Positions 34,497-40,692 of a stretch of DNA of 40,692 nt are shown piece by piece. The stretch comes from Podila epigama (Eukaryota > Mortierellomycota > Mortierellomycetes > Mortierellales > Mortierellaceae). The notes beneath the pieces are model-generated. The model saw only the letters and a list, made by a program, of their open reading frames with translations, ran no database searches and was not told the DNA's origin. The position numbers were made by a program, and so were the translations under genes. Every line of letters begins with the position of its first letter. The stretch's first letter is position 1. The stretch is from contig JAAAVE010000013.1 in the NCBI GenBank assembly GCA_015679605.1, positions 8,609-49,300 of the forward strand. The letters run 5' to 3'.

Positions 34497-37053
34497 CTAG
34501 AGCGAAAGCGTTCTCGTCCTTCGCTTGAGCTCTCTGCTTTTAATGAGACCATACAATACAGACTGTCTATAGTCCCTTGCTGGCTCCTTTGGCAAACTTG
34601 CCCTAGCCGAAAATTCCGTCAAGCCTCCTGCAGGTGCCAAAATAGAAACTGTGGCGGATCGGGTAGTGGCTCTCATTAATCCTGTGCGACTCTGTCCTCC
34701 TCCTCCTGCTTCTCCTCCTCCGCCTCCGCCTCTTCCCGCTAAAGTTGCAGGTGAATCTGTATTTGGAATAACGTTTGCTTCTTCGGCTGCGCAAGTCGAG
34801 ACACGTTGATTTTGGACATTGACATTCAGATCCAGCCCCTGCTCCATTCGGAATGGTCCACTGCCACTACTGTTGCTTGTTTGACTGCTCTGGCTGTACG
34901 CACTAACATCGCTCCGACTATGGCTACCGCTACGGCTACGGCTGCGACTACGGCTCCGACTACGGCTACGGCTTTGGGTCTGACGACGACTACGGCTGCG
35001 ATGACCTTGCGCCATGCCTCCTCGATTCCTACTTACCCCTTTGCCACGATCACCGTTCTCGACCTGACCCCGGCACTGGACTGAACAAGCGACCCATTCC
35101 AATGGTACAATCCGCTCATCCATGACCCCAATCCCTTTCCACCGCATCCCTGAAAAAAATAGTCTTTTCTGACATACTGAACATCGCGCAATCTCCATGT
35201 CCTTTTCTGCCCGACTGAGTTCTGTCCATCTTGGAACTTTCAAGAGTGCGAGTCCCGGCAAGGGGCCGTTGCGCTCTCGCATTTTTTTGGCCTTTGCTGC
35301 TGCTGTGGTAGTTGCTGACGATGATGGTGATGGTGATGGTGATGGTGATGATGTTACTTGTGGGCTAGTTACATTACCAGAATGAAGCTGCTCTTGACGC
35401 AGCTCTGCGATGTGATAGAGTCCCAGTTGCTCAATAGTCCATTCAGGCATCGTCAGAGTCGTACACCCATCCAGGTCTTCATCCTCATCTTCATCCTCAT
35501 CTTCACTTACGCCTTCAACCCCCTGGCATACTTCACTTTGAACAACCCATCTGCGTCGTCGTTGTTCGTCTCGTTTGAAATGGCAATCCTTTGCATTGCA
35601 ATAGAAATGCGGATCCTTGAACAAATACTCTCCAGCGACCTGTGAGCAGATATCTGTAAGGGTCATGGTCCAAGCGCACGATGTATAACTGTCTTTGGAA
35701 TAGCGCTTATTCTCCATCATGGACCCTGTGTTCTGTGAAGGCAGCGTTGCTTGTCGTGAATCAGTCCGCAATCTGGAGCTTGATCCATCATCCGTCTGTC
35801 TAGAACTGGAATCCTGCCAGTGAACACCGATGCCGATAGTGCCGCCCTGGGAACCTGAACATATCCTTCCAGCACCCTCCGTTGCTAAACTAGAGTGTAA
35901 GTGTGTTTGAGCCCTGGTAGTTTCAGCGATGGGCACGTATGCAGAGGAATTGGAACCAAGATTTGACACGGTAGACGATGATGACCATGGTGTCCCGACC
36001 TGCCAGAATCGATTCCCTCGAGCCCAGCACTTCATACCCTGCCGTATCTGAACATAATCATCGTCATCATGACCCCCTTCTTCGTGAGCAGGCTCGACAT
36101 GTTGGATCAAAGTGTTGGCAAAGAACGCCTGTGCCTGTGGACCAGCCAAGGTATGAGTAGAAGTTAGGTCGCCCGCGACTATGCCACCCTCTTGGCTTTG
36201 TGGTATCAAAGCATCTCTCGTCGTTCTCCAGAAATTACGTCCCTCTGTCAAAGGTGATGTTGTCTCTGACACAAGCCGTTGTATTTCTACAGGGATGCAG
36301 CCCAGATGATTATCAGCAATGTCCAAGAGCCTCAGCCGCTTCAATAAGCCCAGTTGTTGAGGCAGCCATTCAATTTGATTTGATTGTAGAAACAACTCCT
36401 CAAGCGTCGGTGCCAACATCCCAATGAGTCCAGAGATCCGAGTCAACAGGTTCTGGGACAAGTCAAGTTCGCGGAGAGAAGAAAGCCGAAAGATCTGAGG
36501 TGGGAGATCGGTCAGTCGATTGCCTTGAAGGCGAAGTGAGACTAGATGTGAAAGCCGATGGGTTGAAGAGGATGGAATGATCTATCGATGGAGAACATCG
36601 ACAAGACAAATAAAAAAACATGATAATGAGCAACATGCTATGAACCTTCTGATGTCAAAGCGATAATAAAAAAAATAGAGGCGACGCTACCAATGAGGCG
36701 ATATGCAGACGAGCAAGATGGACGATCCCCCGTTCAGACTCTGCTGTCCGCGTTAAGTGGCAGATATCTATAGGCGGTGGAAGGTCATCAGGAGACGTGG
36801 TATAATCATTGGTCTTGCGATCGTGTTGAGGATGCCTCCTGTGGCTGCTGCACTCTTGAGAAAGGTCCCGCCGAACAAGGGTGTGGGTGGTAGTGAAACC
36901 ATTAGTGTTAGGAGTGGGGAGATGGTACAGACGGACGAGATGTTCGTCAGCGTCTGATGCAAGTTGAGCAATCGTCTTTGCACTGGGCTGAATATTGACT
37001 CGGCCAAATCGGAACAGCTCACGGTCAGACATGGGCCGATGCTCCGAGGCCAT
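34497..37053 (-). CDS. Leucine-rich repeat protein with Cys motifs and RS-rich region
   Basis: Exons 37053-36691 and 36581-34497 (donor GTAGCG, acceptor GATAG); 815 aa. Residues about 112-225 hold typical short LRRs: HLVSLRLQGNRLTDLPPQIF, SLRELDLSQNLLTRISG, TLEELFLQSNQIEWLPQQL and RLRLLDIADNHLGCIPVEI. A central region follows with YCNAKDCHFKRDEQRRRRW and an Asp/Glu run. A Cys pair CSVC (588-591) and a second Cys pair at 620 and 624 (ACSVQC) are spaced like a small zinc site. An Arg-Ser repeat occupies about 648-677 and resembles RS domains of splicing factors. LRRs with this spacing usually mediate protein binding. I do not recognise an orthologue and assign no function. Confidence 0.85.
34915..35010. 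repeat. Arg-Ser-encoding hexamer-type repeat in the LRR gene
   Basis: Imperfect tandem CGGCTA/CGACTA/CGGCTC units on the plus strand, read as alternating Arg-Ser codons on the minus strand. Two further in-frame tracts follow in the same exon: GATGGT units near 35325-35350 (Ser-Pro run) and CATCCT/CATCTT units near 35479-35508 (Asp-Glu run). Confidence 0.85.
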
Positions 37054-37447
37054 TTGAGCAGAATGCCGTTAGAGTGTGCTTTGGTGTTTGCTGTTGCTAA
37101 AGATGGATGTTTGTTAATGTTGAAGAGGAATAGTGAGATAGTGTGCTTTGAATGTGTGTGTGCTCGGTGTGAAAGGATGAATGAAGAGCAGATGAATGTG
37201 ATTGAACGAGAGGGAACTGGATGGGGCTGGATTAGATGGCCGAGGCCTTGGATCGAATTGAATTAGATAGGATTGGATTAAAATGGACTGAATGAGGAAG
37301 ATGTTGTGTCACCATCCAAATAAAAACGTGAAAACGCGAAAGTCATATGAGAGGAAAAAATGGCGCGTAAAAAAAAAAAAAAGATGGCGCGAAAAATATT
37401 AAAAAAGTTTTACTGTACAATGGTCTATAGATGCTTTATATCGTATT
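37054..37447. other. Intergenic, LRR-gene promoter and RGS 3' flank
   Basis: No gene. About 390 bp with a poly-A run (37369-37382) and GATTGGATT-like sequence near 37240-37290. The same-strand neighbours are head-to-tail. Confidence 0.6.
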
Positions 37448-40427
37448 TTACAGACCGGAGGTGTCACTACGCCGGTCCGCAGTACTCTTGCGGCTCTGCT
37501 CAATGATCCCCAGAGACTCTTCATCGCAGCCCTCGCGTGAAATGAGTGCTGAGGCTGTGATTCCTGTCCGATTCTTCTTGGACAACCAAGCGCGGAAACC
37601 TGTCCGGGACGGTTCCTCTTCAAAATCATCCTCCATGCGCGCCTTGCCGGACCCTGGCCTTGACCTTGACCCTGACCTTGAACCTGACGATCCTGCGTTC
37701 TCGATCGAACCACTGTCACCATTCAAGGACATTGCCATCCTGGCCGACGTAGCGCCAGAGAGGGACGACTTTGGAGACATGTGGATCGATGGCGAGGGAG
37801 TGGTTCGTTTTGATGGCGATGGTTGCAATTGCAGCTGTTGCTCGAACGGAACAAACACACTGGTCCGCGTATCACTCGCGGTTCCTGCGGCCACCTTTGC
37901 TGTTGCTGCCTCCGAACTGACATGGGACGGTGCAATCAATTGGTTCACCATGCTATCAGCGGTTGTACCATTATAGTGCAATCCCTGGGACGAGGTCACA
38001 AACTTTGGCCACACATCGCGGAACAAGAGCTCCTGAATCTCAAAGACCGCGCCATCAAACATACCAGAATGCCACTCCGCCCGTCGTGCCTTGCGGTGAA
38101 GCTCCTGTGCAGTATCGTGAGAAAGATTGAGTTCCAGACGTCCACCACGACTGACAAAGGTCCTATACATATACTCGTACTGAATCAACAGCGTCGGTGG
38201 CATGGGCAAGGGCGCAAACTCTTGCGTTGGTACTTCCACAATCTCAAGTCGGCCCTCAGACTTTGATTGAACCCCAGACTTGTACGCAGCCGCGCCTTCC
38301 TCCTGATCTGGCAGGGCAGGTGTCGACCCATAGCGCATAAAGACAGAGTTCGAAGAGGAAGCCATGGGTGAAGAAGGCTCAGAGTCATCGACATATGAAA
38401 GAGATGATCGTCGAGTCCTCAGCATGGGCACATTGGATGACATTGAAGAGGCAGATACAATCTTCTTTATCCGGTGAGGCGTTTCTGCATTGGAGAATTG
38501 GGACGGCAAGGGCATAATAGTTGAGTGGGTGGTGCTCGCCGTTGAAGGTGACTTTGAGAGCTGGGCAGTCCGAGGCGTTATAGGGCCGGCTGGAGGGTGG
38601 AAGGAATCCGTCCGTCGGCTTGCTTCCAAAGTCACCGCTTCGGATGGACTCAAACTCAGATTTCTCAGTCGCTCGTACTGGACAGCTCTTCGTTCCAGTC
38701 GGGAGACCTCATAAAGAAATCTTGTATTTTCGGCACAAAACTCACGCACCGTAAACGCACTCAGTCGTTCAAACAGCCGTTTGTCCTCGAGGACACGCAA
38801 GAACTCGTCCCAGTCTGACTGCTTGCTGTTAATCTCAAGGTCCTGCTGGCTACTGCCGCCGTACTGGAACCGCTGGCCTCGTTGGTTCCGAATGAGGTTC
38901 CGGAGGGTCATGTTGATTTTAGTGACACTACCCTTGCGTGCGTGGTGGTCTGGTCCAAGCTCATCCATGGCCATGGCTTGGTCCTTGTGTTGTTGTGCAT
39001 CTGCTGACAAATGGCTGTGTCCAGTAGAAGCCAACGACTGTTCCCTTACGCGATCTGTCAAAGACTCATTGAATGTCGTGTCATCTGTTGCTGTGGATGC
39101 TTGCTCTGTGACGGATGAAGCGTGATCGGTACCAGTATTGCTCACACTGCCAGGTTTGCCTCGCCGGAGACGAGCCGTGTAAGCACATTCGTAATGAGAA
39201 GCCTTGAAGTGCCGTGCGAGAGGGGCCAGAATACTGCTACATTGGCTGGCAATGAGAATGAAGGCCATGAACGTGGTCCGATCCATTATCTCTCGTGAGA
39301 ATTTTGGAGCCAATGCAGGAACGAGAAAGTACAGGACGAAGCAAGGAAAAGAAAAGATGGAGAGGAAGATGAGCTCGTTTCGAATGCCGAAACCATCGTT
39401 GATTCCCTTGAGCTGATAGACCATGATCGGTGACAGGACAAAGAGGAAGAAAATGGCTGTGACATATGGGAAATAGTACTATGGAATAATGAAGAAAAAT
39501 GAAGAAAAATGAAGAGCAAGTTTGTGTTGGACAATGTTATTAATTAATATTTCACCTGTTGGGTTGCATCCTTATGACATGCATGCAATACAAACATGCA
39601 TGACCGTTGCAAGCAGGCTACACAAACACATGGTTAAAGCAATATGGGTAATCAAAACCAACCTCGCTGCCACTGTGACAGTTGTACTCGGGTGGAAACA
39701 TGGAGATGCCGGGAGTGGTGAACTGGAATGCCGCACCGATGGCTTCACTAATGAGGAGAAAGATGATGGCTAGAGCGAGCATTTGTTTGTCTGTGACAGA
39801 CCGGTAGCGGTTGTACCACTTTTTGGGGACGATATTGTGTCCCTCCTTATTTGGGTGGATGACTTCGGGGATCTTGTCGTGTTCCATCGAATTGGAGGTA
39901 GAGTCAAGGGTGGAGAGGTTGAGGATGGAGGATTGCTGATCGTGATGAGGATGTGGGTTCTCGTTGGTTGACTGTGGCATGACTGGAATGTGGTTTGGAT
40001 CATGTTGTTGTAGGTCGATTGCGGCAAGATCGACAGGGTCGGCAAACCTGGATTGGTAAATGGCGTTGTTGCGGTCGAATCTGGAGATGAGCCTCCAGAC
40101 TCGTCCAGTGTAGACGAGCACGAAGGGGACGAGACCGAGATACGCGCCCCAGAAGAGGACGAAGCATGGTATCCGACATTTGATGGCTTGGTAGTGACAG
40201 ATGATGAAGAGGAAGAAGGTGGCAAAGTAGCCTTGGAGGGTGACGAGGTAACGACCACGCTGGCGCAGGTTGTTATCCCTTTTGGAGATTCGTTGAAAGA
40301 GGTAAGTGGAGACGAAGCTGACGAGAGAGAGGATCGAGCCCAAGGAGAGGAGGATGACGCGCCGGGTCATACCCAGGGGTACCGCTTCTCCATCGGGGCG
40401 ATTGTCACAGACGTCTCTTGGGTCCAT
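37448..40427 (-). CDS. Seven-transmembrane RGS protein
   Basis: Exons 40427-39663 and 39478-37448 (donor GAG|GTTGGT, acceptor CCATAG); 931 aa. Seven hydrophobic spans can be seen: about 24-44 (VILLSLGSILSLVSFVSTYL), 61-80, 87-112, 215-235, 257-277, 290-312 and 322-343. The C-terminal cytosolic part holds an RGS domain, which stimulates GTP hydrolysis by G-alpha subunits. Its first half is near residues 479-525 (WDEFLRVLEDKRLFERLSAF, VREFCAENTRFLYEV). The second half is near 683-752 (LIQYEYMYRTFVSRGGRLEL, AVFEIQELLFRDVWPKF). A Ser/Pro-rich insert of about 155 residues separates them. The 7TM-RGS layout is that of plant RGS1 and fungal GprK-type receptors. ATG at 40427 is the first methionine before TM1. 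The Ser-rich tail may be phosphorylated. Confidence 0.9.
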
Positions 40428-40692
40428 CGATAGACGAAGGTGGAATGGATCGGTGGATGAGACGATAATGTGTGTGTGAATGCGGATGTGTAGTGTATCG
40501 TTGTGACCATGAGTAGATGATATAGGAGTGATCCAATTTCCTGTAGGGTGTGTTGTGATTGATTGTGTGTATGTGTGTGAGTATGTGTGTGAGTGTGTAT
40601 GTGTGAGTGAGTGTGAGTGTTGTGGAGATGTGTCCGTTGGAACAAGGGGGAGGAGGAGGATGGAGGAAAGAGGTTCGATGAGGATGGGATAG
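40428..40692. other. Upstream region of the 7TM-RGS gene with GT/GAGT tract
   Basis: Promoter-side sequence of the RGS gene up to the window edge. It includes a GTGTGT/GAGTGT microsatellite at about 40561-40620 and a purine-rich GGAGGA stretch near 40648-40670. Confidence 0.6.

Overview
The window looks like a gene-dense, intron-rich contig of an early-diverging filamentous fungus, most likely Mucoromycota and probably a Mortierellomycotina relative. That placement is inferred from gene content and intron style and was not tested by search. Eleven protein-coding genes can be reconstructed with about 45 introns, mostly 80-180 bp, with GT donors of the GTAAGT/GTATGT type and C/TAG acceptors. 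Homopolymeric A/T tracts and short tandem repeats are abundant between and inside genes. There is one 10-base N gap, and I see no rRNA, tRNA, CRISPR or intact transposon.

Layout. 908-3892 (-): a PCL/PHO80-type cyclin whose cyclin box is split by low-complexity insertions. 3893-7820: a 3.9-kb stretch without a supportable gene. 7821-9687 (+): a protein with tau/MAP2/MAP4-type tubulin-binding repeats. 9977-11822 (-): a membrane-anchored cytochrome P450 of the fatty-acid hydroxylase type. 12791-15092 (-): mitochondrial NAD-isocitrate dehydrogenase, IDH2-like. 16756-18676 (+): a type II membrane glycosyltransferase with a GT34 catalytic half and a GT31-like N-terminal half. 18893-19400: a degenerate tandem repeat. 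19607-24795 (-): SEC31, COPII outer coat. 25245-26999 (-): ribokinase. 27158-30748 (-): KEX1-like Golgi serine carboxypeptidase with 18 exons, two of them only 19 and 10 nt. 31508-33322 (-): F-box protein. 34497-37053 (-): leucine-rich-repeat protein with Cys motifs and an RS-rich tail. 37448-40427 (-): seven-transmembrane protein with a C-terminal RGS domain.

The genes do not form a biosynthetic cluster. SEC31, KEX1 and the glycosyltransferase all serve the secretory pathway, while IDH2, ribokinase and the P450 are metabolic. The cyclin, F-box protein and 7TM-RGS protein are regulatory. The most notable items are the fungal tau-like protein, the paired micro-exons that encode most of the conserved NGGPGCSS motif of the carboxypeptidase, the GT31-like/GT34 composite, and an RGS domain interrupted by about 155 residues.

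All exon boundaries were worked out by eye from splice consensus, phase agreement and family conservation. Lengths quoted follow from those models.
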